A stretch of 64,000 bases of DNA from Hesseltinella vesiculosa (lineage: Eukaryota > Mucoromycota > Mucoromycetes > Mucorales > Cunninghamellaceae). The stretch spans positions 1-64,000 of the forward strand of contig MCGT01000032.1 in NCBI GenBank assembly GCA_002104935.1. The letters run 5' to 3'. This document shows positions 1-10,367 of this stretch, one piece after another. The position numbers were made by a program, and so were the translations under genes. The notes beneath the pieces are model-generated. The model was not told where the DNA came from and did not search any database. It was given only the letters and a program-made list of their open reading frames with translations. Each line of letters begins with the position of its first letter. The stretch's first letter is position 1.

Positions 1-1768
1 GCAAAGACAACCGTTCGCATCACACCAGAAAAAAAATGGCCACGAATCCATGCCCGGTGGAGTGATTCAAAACTAAAAAAAAAAAGGTTAGCGACCTAAT
101 GCTCGTTTTTTTCTTTCCACATTATCCCTCCTGCATCTATCCATGTACCTCGGGTATCCAAGCTTTTCAAAAGCAAACACTTGCCAAAAGACGTGTAACT
201 TGCGCAAAAAGGGGGGCAATCTTGTCACTTGGATGTTTGGTGATTGCCGAGAGCCTGTGAGTGATATGACGTTTTCAGGTGTGACGTCCACGAACCGAGG
301 TTTGGATGAAGGAAGCGGCAAGAGTGTGAATGAGGGCACTTCGACATCGTTTTCATCATCATTAGTTGCACGGTAATGATCATATACGTCGAGTATTGTT
401 CGTAAAATTGGTAGATGTCGGCCTGGGTCCGCACGCAGCGTCTCTTGGGTAATCGTTGGTAACTGTGGAGGTTTCATCGCCCATAGTTCGTTCAAAACAA
501 GCACCGTAAGCGGCCTATGTCGTTCTGGTATTTCCACAGGTAAGGGTTCCATATTTCGGGTAACCATAGCAAAGTTTTGGTAGACGTAATCCTTGATGAT
601 AGCAAGGTTTCTGGAAGGAGGTGCCTACAAAGAAATGAAAAAAAAATATGGATGTCAGTCAAGTTTGGACAAGTCGCTTTTTTTTTCTATCTGCTTCCTA
701 CCTCACCGTCAACAGCAAAGCGAAATTTCACGAACTTCTTGATTCGGCCTTAAAGTTCTCCGTAATGTGATTACGGTTTGCAGAAGCCTGAAGCTTACAG
801 GCCATGGACAGCACAGTGGTATGACCAGGGGTGTCATATGTGGCGACGTTGATCAAATCTTGGTTGAATTCATGCCAGTGAGTTAGAACAGGATCTGGCA
901 CACATTCATCGGACCGTTCCAGGAATGCATTCAAGTGACCATGTGTTAATTGAGTCATTAAGTAAAAGCCGTCCTGTGTAAACAAAAAAGGCTGGACTTG
1001 ATCGGGGTGATGGGTGGCATTATCCAGCAGGAAAAGTTGTAGCCGTGTCATTGTCCTACGCAGATAATCGGACTTGGCGCGAATGTTGGTGATCAGGACG
1101 TTGCGATAGGTTGGTCGGACAATGGCATCCAAGCTACGGATGCGAGTGTAATCTTCAGAGGCAGGCAAACGTGATGCCATGAATTGCTTCTTGCTTAAAG
1201 CTCTGAATGGGCAGGCAGGGTTGGACGATCGCGAGTGGCCAGGAAGACCGCAGGTTGGGCATGTTTCAGGCGGGTGTTGATTTCGTGCTGCCTCTCGCAG
1301 CTGCTCATCGCCAAGACGCTGAAGATCGTTGATCTCGTTCATCATATCCCGATCAGAACTTGTTGTGGCCACGATTGCTATCAAAAATAAAAGGTAAATA
1401 GCCATGCAAAAGCTGAAAAGAAGCTGCATTTACGATGTGATGGAGGGACATCCAATGGACATTGTCAAGATCGGCTTGTTTGACGATGAGGTGAGCCACA
1501 AGCCTCGCAAACACGTAATCCTAGTTATAAAAACGAAGTCAATACCAATGCCGACGTTGTACTCTCATTGCATATTACCACTCCGGTGCTTCCGCACCCA
1601 CGTTAGCAGGATCATGGCTTGCTGGCGTGTCAGTAGATGAGTTGTAGCGAAGCGGTCTACATCACGTATCATTTCAATCAGCTTTGCTGTTGGTACATTA
1701 ATATGGATCAAAAACCAACATTGCATGATATTTTTGCTGGCTCCTAACGGTAGATGTTGTTGTTCCAT
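1..1768 (-). CDS. Mobile-element-type zinc-knuckle protein, 3' end outside window (possibly TnpB/Fanzor-like)
   Basis: Several minus-strand exons look like one gene read from about 1768 (ATG in MEQQHLPLG) toward position 1. One block (about 728-1390) holds a coiled stretch and a zinc knuckle, CPTCGLPGHSRSSNPAC (C-x2-C-x4-H-x6-C). A later block (about 88-620) contains SFTLLPLPSSKPRF and ends near YMDRCRRDN. The joint between the part ending near MSLHHI and the part starting near AIVATTSS does not fit one reading frame, so either an exon border is misjudged or the gene is broken. The zinc knuckle followed by an FTLLP-type segment recalls large Mucorales proteins I associate with TnpB/Fanzor-like nucleases. 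Their RuvC catalytic motif would lie beyond position 1, so this is inference from remembered family features. Confidence 0.4.
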
Positions 1769-1889
1769 GAATACAATAATAGGGAATGATGAAATAAAAG
1801 AAAAACGAGAATAAGAGAGGGAAAAAAGCACGACGCTTTTCCTTCCGCTAGTCCTGCATAATTTTTTTTTCTCCGTCAAACAACTTTGC

Positions 1890-2210
1890 TTGATGTTACA
1901 AACTAACTACCCATCTGTTCGGCCGCCTCTTCCTGGTATTTCTGCAGGTGCAGAACACGTCAGAGATATGCTTGACAACCTTCACCATCTTCCTATCAAA
2001 CAACAGCGTTTTGTATTACGGTTGTTGATTGAAAATTTCCCCATGGAACCCCTCGTTTGGATATTAGCCATCGAGCTATGGTAGCCGTAAAACATTGTCC
2101 AGCTCCGTCTTGGTCTTGCTGTGGTCCTTGGCATTCTACAGTTTCGCCTTAATGTGCCGTTGGATTTCAAGAATGGGGGCCTCCTTGGCCTCCGTTTCAT
2201 CGTTAATGCT
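1890..2210 (+). pseudogene. Possible degenerate F-box/WD40-type fragment
   Basis: A 64-codon frame from 1890 contains the amphipathic stretch LPIKQQRFVLRLLIENFPME. This resembles the segment just before the F-box in Met30/Pop1-type proteins. A possible donor GTAGCC lies at 2082, and an acceptor near 2140 leads into a reading with VPLDF, weakly like an F-box start. The frame then stops and no WD40 repeats follow. I read it as a relic; it could also be chance coding-like sequence. Confidence 0.2.
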
Positions 2211-3486
2211 TAGCAGAGGTTTTTGATCCTATAATTGCTGAGCACGACGCTTACCCATCAGGACGAAAGTACAAAGGAAAAAAAAACGCGAAAAACAGAA
2301 AAAAGAACAGGGATGAAGTGATGAGTTTCAATCGACGTGAAAACGAGGGTTTGAGAGTGGGCACGGAATGAAATGTTTTTGGAAATCAAGGGCGGAAAGC
2401 GTTTGTCCTTCAGCAAATGGAGGGAGGTGCAGTGATATTCTTCCAAGTACCAAATCTCTTTCCCTTTAGTCAATCAAGGAAAGCTCAGGTTCTGAAAACA
2501 TGCAGGGTGAAAAAGCTTGAATGTGGTCTATTGGCTATGTCTCCGTTGACTTTCTATCCTCACCTCTTGGCATTCATTTCCCCAGACGACACATTTATCC
2601 TGAAACATACGACATTTGAAAGTGGAAAAGCTGTAAAAGCAGATGTTCTAAAAGGAAAATCCTTGAAAAGCGTTTCTTTTCACTGTGGGCGCTGCTAAGT
2701 TGATAGCAAGTTCTGGGTGGCATCGAGTCAGTCTGAACTGGATGGGAAAAAAAAAAGTTGTGCCATTTCAAATGACCGGCATATAGGGCTGCTTTTGTCA
2801 AACCAAACGAAGGAAAGTGGCATTGAAACATGCACGTCGTCGAAAGAAAGTGTTTGCTTCCGAATAGTTTGTCATCGTTGGACTTTAGGTGCAGTCGTCG
2901 CTGATTGCCCAGATGCCCTGTGCGCACTGGCCAGGAATGGAAAGCAGCGTGCGGAAATTGAGTATGGCAATCCATGTGTATTAAAAAAAGCAAACGCTGC
3001 ACAGCAATTTTAAGTGATCAGATCGATCTGATATTTTGTAAAGGCACGCAAATGCATGAATCATGGTGATACTGAAAAAACCAGGTCGCTTGGTGAAGGT
3101 TGCCCAGCCAACTTTTGATCCGTTTCGTTTTGGCACCTCCGTTTCCTCGGCTAAAAAAAATGAAAAATCGGCCCTTTTCCGCAGGGGTCCCTCCAGGCAA
3201 CCTTTAAAAAAAATCACAGTGCAAAAAAGTTGCACAGAGTACTGTAACCTCACCCCAAATTTTGCATACCATTACAAAACGATCAGGCGTGACCATGATT
3301 AATACACAAGTCTCTCAACGTCGTAGGTAAGAGCTAGAGGCTGCCAAACATGCACCAACGCACTTGTGCACTTTCTTGCGAACATGATTTATCGTTCCGC
3401 TTGATTGGTTCACCCGAAAAAAAAACGTTTAATTCAGCTGAAAAAAAAAGGGGACAACCCGTTCCCTTTTTCAAATCTCATTAAAC
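2211..3486. other. Gene-free stretch made of dispersed repeats
   Basis: No convincing gene. It holds pieces recurring elsewhere in the window: about 2495-2572 matches 12475-12540 in reverse orientation, about 2785-2850 resembles 50230-50295, and about 3030-3215 belongs to a dispersed family with copies near 14.4, 30.9, 46.8 and 48.0 kb. The last part before 3493 is the promoter side of the thioesterase gene, with a T-rich run at 3463-3473. Confidence 0.6.
3030..3215 (+). repeat. Dispersed repeat family, copy 1
   Basis: Shared core GGTTGCCCAGCCAACTTTTG, then GGCACCTCCGTTTCCTCGGC and an A run. The same order recurs at 14330-14530, 30800-30965, 46690-46860 and 47925-48090. Confidence 0.65.
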
Positions 3487-3492
3487 TTGTTC

Positions 3493-4353
3493 ATGTTTAG
3501 AAATCTTTTTCAACCGGTGAAAAGGATGGTGCCCTTTGCCAGCCGTGCGTTTGCATCGACAGCACCATCAACAGGTGGTCGTTCTCGTGCGACATTGTCG
3601 GTTTGCTCTGCTGTATTAGCCACTGGCTTGACGTACTACGTTAAGGACATTCAGCATCACGAAGCTCTACTGGAGCAGCGCCAAGTTCTAACAGATCAAG
3701 GCGAACATACTCAATGTGCTTTAGAAGAGCGTGAAAACCTGGACATTGTCAAGAAAGCTCGATCGAATCCTGACCTCTATGAATTTGATCCTTACGCTCG
3801 GATTCAAGGCCGTGCAAAGCTGAACAATTTAACTGTCACTGTAAGGTGAGCCCTTTACCGTCTCGAGGCGTGTCCTGATCCCCCTCGCGGAATTTTAGTC
3901 ATTGCGTGGCAAGGGCAAGTTGGTAGTTAGCCCGGCTGTGTTTTACAACAAAGACCAAACCGAAGTCACGGTTGTCACACATCTGGGCAAGCAGCTCTGT
4001 GGCCATGATGGGATTGTCCATGGTGGAATGCTGGCTACATTACTGGATGAAGTTTTAGCCTTTGTCGTAAGAAAAAAAAAATGGAACGGCTTTTTTTAAA
4101 ATCCCCCCTTTTTTCATGCTAGGCTATGCCCTCGCTTCCCAACAAAGTGGGTTTCACAGCCAATTTGAACATCGACTACAGGCGTCCAGTAACATCACAT
4201 CAGTGGGTCGTGCTAAAAGGACAGCTGGACAAGGTAGAAGGAAGAAAGGCTTTCGTGAGAGCGTGGATTGAAGATTTAGAAGGAACGACAAAATTTGTAG
4301 AAGCAACGTCGCTGTACGTTTCACCAAAGTCCCCTCTCGCTCGTCTCTTGTAG
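3493..4353 (+). CDS. Hotdog-fold thioesterase superfamily protein, probably mitochondrial
   Basis: Three exons: 3493-3840, 3899-4066 and 4123-4353, all joined in phase 0. The protein is about 248 residues. The N-terminus is Arg/Ser/Ala-rich and low in acid (MFRNLFQPVKRMVPFASRAF), as in mitochondrial presequences, and is followed by a short hydrophobic segment (LSVCSAVLATGLTYYV). The C-terminal half has the PaaI/THEM4-type signature GIVHGGMLATLLDE, where the HGG loop and the acidic residue form the acyl-CoA thioesterase site in this superfamily, then NIDYRRPV and a last strand. The family hydrolyses acyl-CoA thioesters; the substrate cannot be read here. The first intron offers a second donor (GTGAGC, 3846), but only GTAAGG at 3841 keeps the frame. 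AATAAA occurs at 4365-4370. Confidence 0.85.
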
Positions 4354-4753
4354 TGCTTCAAGCTAATAAATGTTTTCTACACTGGGTAGCGGGCGCCCGA
4401 GGGCGGCGTGGCAATCAATTTGAGTGAAACCTGGGTGGATGGGTCAGTCAGATGATCCGGTGACAGACAATGATTTCAACATTTTTTATTTTATTGGTTT
4501 TGTTTCTTCCTGTTGACTTGCATTTCGCGACACCTCAAGTTCGAAAGTTTTGAGACAAATTTCATTTAAACTATTGGACATCTTTCACTGGGTTGCAGCA
4601 GGGCTTCCCAGTGAGCACTGGAACGCGGTGTTTGAAAAAATTTGCTTTTGCTCCAGTTTTTTTTTTTATTAGCCTTTTTTTTGGATTTTCGTTTTGTTTC
4701 TTTGTCTCGCATTTCATCCAAAAAGCCAACAAACAAACAAAGGAAAGAAGGCC
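4354..4753. other. Intergenic region: thioesterase 3' end and glycosyltransferase promoter
   Basis: About 400 bp between two plus-strand genes. It contains the AATAAA at 4365-4370 and long T runs near 4655-4685. No coding signal was seen beyond short shadow frames. Confidence 0.6.
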
Positions 4754-6557
4754 ATGTCACGATTGCGTTCACCATCTGAATGGGTTGCCCCCTTGGTGCC
4801 TTTAACTGCCTTGGCCATTTTGCCTCTAGGACCCCTTCTCTTCCCTCGAATTTACCTCTTTCTGCTCTTTTTCTATTTTACACTTTTTCTGTATTCTCAA
4901 GTCAACCATGTTTGCAAATTCTATATGACTTCTTGTCGTATCCGTTCGACCATTGTCAAATGGAACAAGCACATTCGAAGCAAGTCCATGGATCAATCTG
5001 ACATGCCCACCGGCGTCCGCCATCCTTCTACCAAGCTGACCGAGCGCTCGCATGCCGTGATGGACGACGACAAACTGGAAGAAATGGAACAAGTCCAGTA
5101 CTACGAGAATCCCAATTACCTCCATGCTATTATCATTCCAAACTATTGTGAACCTGAAGGACTGTTGAAGGACACGATTGGTCGCTTGGCGACACACAGG
5201 TAAAGATGACCAAGGCAAAACCAAGCGAGCTCACTTTTTTTTTTTTTTTTTTCGCAGCAATGCCAAGACAAACTACGCCATTTTCCTAGCCATGGAAGAA
5301 ACCGAAGAAAACTGGAAAGTCAAAGGAGACCGCTTGGCTAGCTTTTTCCAAGATCGATTTGCCCACTTCATCGTGTCTGGTCACCCTGCTAACATTCCTG
5401 GTGAAAGCCGAGGCAAGGGAAGTAATGTTGCCTATGCTGCTCGATTTGGATGTGCTGAGCTACTTCGCCGTGGTGTTGACCGTCGACGAGTTGTCCTGAC
5501 CGTCTCTGATTCTGATTCAGCCATTCCTGAACTTTACATGCGCGAAGTGGAGGACGCGCTCAACCGATCTGACAACCCTCACTATCTCTTACTGGCCCCA
5601 CCCATCTTTTTTTCTCGAAACTGCTATCAAGTCCCTGCTGCTGTCCGGGTCACCGACATCACTTGGTCGGCTATGGTGATGTCCAACCTTAGCAATAGCA
5701 AAGGCCTGTCCTTTCCATGCTCCACCTACTCACTGTCGATGGTGCTAGCTGAGCGTGTTGGCTATTGGGACACGGATGCCGATGCTGTGGGTGAAGATAT
5801 GCACATGTGGCTCAAATGCTTCTTCAAGACGGATGGACAAGTCCGAACTGCTCCTATCTACGTCCCTATCAACTTGACCAACGTGCAAACCGAAGGGTAC
5901 TTGTCCAACGTCAATGCTCGATATGTCCAAGCCAAGCGCCACTACAACGGCGTTGCTGATGTTGCCTACACGTTGAAAAACGCCTTTACACAACAACGCG
6001 GTGCGCCAAAGGGTTCGTTGCTGGGAGATGCAAGCAGCTCTCTTGCCATGGCCGCTTCCTCCGCTGCTGCTTGGACCGACAAACTCACTGTGTGCTTTTT
6101 GATCTTGGAAGCCCATATGATACCTGCGACCTCGGGCTGGCTCATGTTTGCTGCTGTGCCATTGATGCAATTCATCCTCTTTCCTCCTTTCAGCGCCTTG
6201 GCCTTGGTTTCCCCTGCTCAGAATCCTATTTTGACTTCGGAATTCTATGCCATGCTTTGGAATATGGTGAAGATCATCACCGTGTTGCTGCCCTTCCCAT
6301 TGTTCGCCACCTTATCCATTTACGAGCATTTGCACCGCTCCATTGACCGTGACTTTTTGCAAAAGCCCAAGGCAGAATCAAGACAGTGGAAGCATCTGCT
6401 GGACTACGCAACTTTACCCGTGGCTGCCTGGCTCTTCATGACATTGCCCTCAACGTTGGCTTGTGTCAAACGCCTCTCTCAGAAAGAGCAGCAGTACATT
6501 GTATCCGAGAAACTCTTCCACGAAGATGATGCTCCTGTGGCTGTGTTGACTGCTTGA
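4754..6557 (+). CDS. Family 2 glycosyltransferase, polytopic membrane protein
   Basis: Two exons, 4754-5199 and 5258-6557, joined through AG|C (Ser), giving 581 residues. A hydrophobic N-terminus (about residues 10-50) is followed by a cytosolic GT-A domain. It opens with IIIPNYCEPEG, has a nucleotide/metal-type VSDSDS motif near residue 230 and an acidic VGEDMHMWLK motif near 335. These correspond to the D, DxD and ED motifs of GT2 processive enzymes. The C-terminal 200 residues carry several membrane helices. No QxxRW motif was found, so it is not a typical chitin or cellulose synthase, and the sugar donor and product are unknown. The intron has a T run directly before its acceptor. The gene converges on VFA1; AATAAA lies at 6768-6773. 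Confidence 0.8.
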
Positions 6558-6781
6558 AGATTTTACACCTCCAATGCCTAGTTCAGCACCTGTGCCTTTC
6601 ATCTCCCCCCTCAACTGCATACCTCTCCATTTTTTTTTTTTTTTTAGTTTACTCCTACCTTTTTAAGGTCGCTTACCAGCTGATCTCCTCTTTGCTCCTC
6701 CCTACTTGTTACATTGTTGTTTTCATTTATCTGTACACTAATCTTTAATTCGATATTGTCCAAAAGAAATAAAGCTCTACC

Positions 6782-7393
6782 CTATGACGCTGATTTGGGA
6801 TGGTGCGTGGGTGTCTTTGGAAAGTCCAAGGTTTTCAGTCGATCCGCTGCTTCTTTTTTTTGTTGCTTCATGTGCTGTTCGCGCTGCCGCATATAAAAAT
6901 AATCCCGTTGCAAGATAAATCTGGGAGGGTCGGCAGGTTTGGAAGGCGATGGGGACGATGCTGGAGAATTCGTGGCATCTTTGTCTTCTTTGCTTTCTTT
7001 CTTGCTGTCTTTCTTGCTGTCTTTCTTGTCTTCCTTATCCTCGTCCCCGTCCTTGCTTTCTTTCTTGCCATCGTCTTTGCCTTTGTTCCTCCAGGTTGTG
7101 AATGCGCTTCCAATGCTCGATACAAGGTCATACACACTGTCACTCTCTGGTTCTCGTTCAGTATCAACCACGGCTGATGACTTTGACACCGTAGGCTTAG
7201 ATTTAGTACCAGGGGGTCCACCAATCTTGGAGCAAAAGTTGATGTCGCCAAGATGCGTACGGCATACGTAGAACCAATCGTCGTTGCTTTTGTTTGCCGA
7301 GCTCAAAACAACCATTGTGAATTTACTGCACACAAAGCAGGGTCGGTCTTGAGATGTCAGCCTGGCAATGTACAGATTTTGGAGTGCAGGCAT
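6782..7393 (-). CDS. VFA1: VPS4-associated protein 1 (Vfa1-like)
   Basis: Single exon, 203 residues, starting at MPALQNLYIARL (7393). The longer upstream frame is only a poly-Phe run and was not used. The N-terminus has the family's zinc-ribbon-like pattern: RPCFVCSKFT, then WFYVCRTHLGDINFC, so four Cys and a His within about 45 residues. The middle is a Lys/Asp/Glu-rich, probably disordered stretch (DGKKESKDGDEDKED and similar). The C-terminus is a basic helix (QRDYFYMRQREQHMKQQKK) followed by LKTLDFPKTP. In yeast Vfa1 binds the MIT domain of the ESCRT-III ATPase Vps4 on endosomes. It converges with the glycosyltransferase and diverges from the gene at 7597, with 203 bp between starts. Confidence 0.85.
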   Translation of the reverse strand: MPALQNLYIARLTSQDRPCFVCSKFTMVVLSSANKSNDDWFYVCRTHLGDINFCSKIGGPPGTKSKPTVSKSSAVVDTEREPESDSVYDLVSSIGSAFTTWRNKGKDDGKKESKDGDEDKEDKKDSKKDSKKESKEDKDATNSPASSPSPSKPADPPRFILQRDYFYMRQREQHMKQQKKEAADRLKTLDFPKTPTHHPKSAS

Positions 7394-7596
7394 TGGTCCA
7401 TGGACAAAAAAAAAAAAAAAAGAGAGCGAAAAAGGCGGAGAGAAACCCCGAGGCGAATGTCGAAAAGCCAGCTGATGGGCTTGCAAAAAGAGCACATGAC
7501 CTGGAAAGGTACAATCAATTTCTTTTTTTTTTCCCTCAATTTCTTTCTCACTTCCTTTACTGCCTTTTTAAAACATCGTCTTCATTTTATAGTGCG

Positions 7597-10139
7597 ATGG
7601 CTGAATCTGTAGGTCAAGCACTCTCAGATGAAACGATAGACCTCCTTGGTTATGCCGACAGTCCGGATGTCAGCATGTCGCTCCCGAGAAAGGTATTTGG
7701 GCCAACAAAGTCTCCCCCTCCCGTCTTGCAACCTCGTCCGCGCCGAGCCGTCCATCCAACCAAGCAATTAACCATGGAGTTTGCCAAAAAGTATGCCATT
7801 CCGCCTGTGGAAACGAGTGGCCAGCCAATCAATGAGCCAACGCCACTGAATGCCCCCTTGCCCATGACCTTCTCTTCTCCAGCTTCCAACGGCCAATTGC
7901 TATCGCCCAAACCCACATTGACTGAACCCAGCAGGAGTTTTGCAAAAAGTAAGGGGACTGAGCCATTACTGTCGTCTTTGCCGTCTACTAATACTTCCGC
8001 ATCCACTAGGCACCTCACTCGCAAATGCCTCTACTGCTCCACCACTGTCCCCTGCTATCGCCATGGAAAACCAGCCAGGATCTACGCTAAAATATGACAG
8101 ACATGAACCGCAAGGGGACAGCCATGCCTTGAATATGATTCCATGCGCTTCAGAACCTGCTCCTCGGCCTACCTTCAAAACCTTTCCAATGCATCTGACA
8201 CCGTCATCGTCAGCCCCACTGATATCGTCTCCTCTTGCACATCACTCGACAACAGCACGAGATCTTTCGCCATCCATGCCCTCTGGCCGCACAGGCAAAG
8301 CAAAAGCAAGCCCGACAAAAAAAACCACTTCGCCTCCAAAGACTCCCTCATCCCTACGCCCAACGGCTTCAAACTTGCAACCACAAAAATCGCGCTCCAC
8401 CGATTCGGCTACTGCTCGAAAGACGATGACAGCCAACTCTACTCTATCGGACCAGCCGCATTTCCTCGCTCATCGTCGCCATGAGCACGATTCTGCCTTG
8501 CCATCGTCTGAAAAGGAACTCCTACGCGTTATCGACCTTTTGCAAAATCGAATCAATTCTCTGGAATTGAAATTTTCGCAGCAACAGCAGCAGGAGCAAG
8601 AAATGGAGCCTCAAGAAGCTGACCAACGCCAATTCCATCCGTCTCCAAACACGCTACAACAGCAATCGTCCATGCCGCCAACGCCAAACCACCACCAGGA
8701 CGGCACCATTCTGCCCATGATGACGCCAAACCATCCACCTGCACCACCTCCATCCGTCGATCACCGCCATCACCACCATCACCATTACCATCACGTGCAC
8801 CGACAAGTCGAAAAGAAGCGATATTCCTTACCCGCCGATTTTATGGAGCACCACGACCGCCTCGACCCACTCCCAACGGGAACTCGGCAACAACAGAAAA
8901 AAAATCAAGCTTCCCCGTCAACATCACCGTCCCATTTCCAGCAACCATCACGCGCTATGAAAGATCGCCAGCAGGTCGACCAAGACCAAGTCCAAGGTTC
9001 GCCCGAGCTCGAGCAGCAACAGCCACCCTATTCTCGCCATCTGCAGCATCAGATTCCCCCAGATACACAATACCCTCACCGTCGTCATCCTCCTCCTCCT
9101 GCTCGAAAGTATCAGCAACCGCCTATTCGTGACGCATACCCTCCCGGCCGATTTATAGAGGATGACTTGATCGAGAATGAATTCAATTACTTTATCGACG
9201 AAGCCACAGGTCAACCAGCATTGCCTCCTCGATTCTTCCCGTATACACGAAGAGGCCCTGTTGTGCCCCTTCCAACGATGTACCACCATCACCGCTCTCG
9301 CCAAGACTTGATGCCTACCTTACCTTTCGATGAAGACCAGGGGTTTTTGGATCACGACCAATACCAAATGACAGCAGCGCAGCCTATGTTTTACCGAGGC
9401 GCTCGTTCGCTAGGTGAACCTGATGCCTGGGACGATGCTCAATCCACCTCCTCGCGCCACACCAAGAGAAATCGAGCTATGGCTCGCAAGATCCAACGCC
9501 GCCGGTCTGCCGTAGATATGCATGAATTGGACAGAGCTGGTGTCATTTTCCCACCTCCACCCCCACCTCCACCAGCTCCTGTGCAAGAGGCTCACACTTG
9601 GCATGTGCCAAAATCATCGCGGCCTCCACTCGGTAAAATCTTCCTGAACCTGTAAACGCTTTATTTGCTCACTGTGTTTTATTCTCAAAGTCGGCTACTT
9701 TTCAGATTTTGGACATGGTAAGATGGAAACACGACTTCATGACGAGATTCCGACTTTTTTTTTTTTTTTTTTTTTTTTAGCTCCACCCTACTACCAACCT
9801 TCATTTCACACCCGTCGTAGCCGGTCTTGGATGTACAATGACACGGACAATCAATACATGGACGATGACGATGATGATGATAATGATGTAGACGAAGGTG
9901 CCGAGCTGCAAGACCCCAGTCACCGCCCTACCTACTTTTGGAACGATGGTTACCAAAACGCCTTTCCGATTTATTCATCACGTCCACCATTTCAGCGGAA
10001 CGACTCTTCTGATCGTGGAAATGACAATGCAACTCCTTGGTATGATGCTCAGCAAGACCTATCCCCAGCTTACAAAGTCGCTGCTCACGGAAACGGTACA
10101 GAAAGGCGCCGCAGGCACAGTGTCAATGTCCGGCGGTAA
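7597..10139 (+). CDS. Large disordered coiled-coil protein, function unknown (with a 12-nt microexon)
   Basis: Exons 7597-7948, 8010-9632, 9706-9717 and 9781-10139 join in phase to 781 codons. The product is rich in Pro, Ser and Gln. It has one predicted coiled coil (SSEKELLRVIDLLQNRINSL, about residue 295), a His-rich run (DHRHHHHHHYHH), a Pro run near 690 and an Asp-rich run near 680 (MDDDDDDDNDVDE). A basic patch (RNRAMARKIQRRRS) precedes the Pro run. No catalytic domain was recognised; a scaffold or cytoskeleton-linked role would be a guess. The third exon is only 12 nt (codes DFGH across its borders). Skipping it also keeps the frame, so both forms may exist. The gene converges with the F-box gene at 10368. 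Confidence 0.65.
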
Positions 10140-10367
10140 CAGAGGCTCTTCACGTTATCCTGATCTCATTACTTGTATTAAATTAAAATAAAATTGGATC
10201 TGCCAGTGATTTACTCACAACAGCCACGTCTGGATTTTCGAGGGAAGACCATTTTCAACCGCGTCAACATCCATCCTCGGCCAGTCGAGAGCCAACGTGC
10301 AAACGTCTTTCGTCCTGCTCTGCTACGTCCATGTCCCATGTGCATTTGATCACAAATATGTGAAAGT

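Noticed and set aside
6800..7271. Plus-strand frames opposite VFA1
   Set aside because: Reverse reading of the Lys/Asp-rich linker; low complexity and no start.
9633..9655. Ending the coiled-coil protein at the stop at 9653-9655
   Set aside because: The donor GTAAAA at 9633, two in-phase downstream exons and an acidic continuation make the longer form more likely, though a truncated isoform cannot be excluded.
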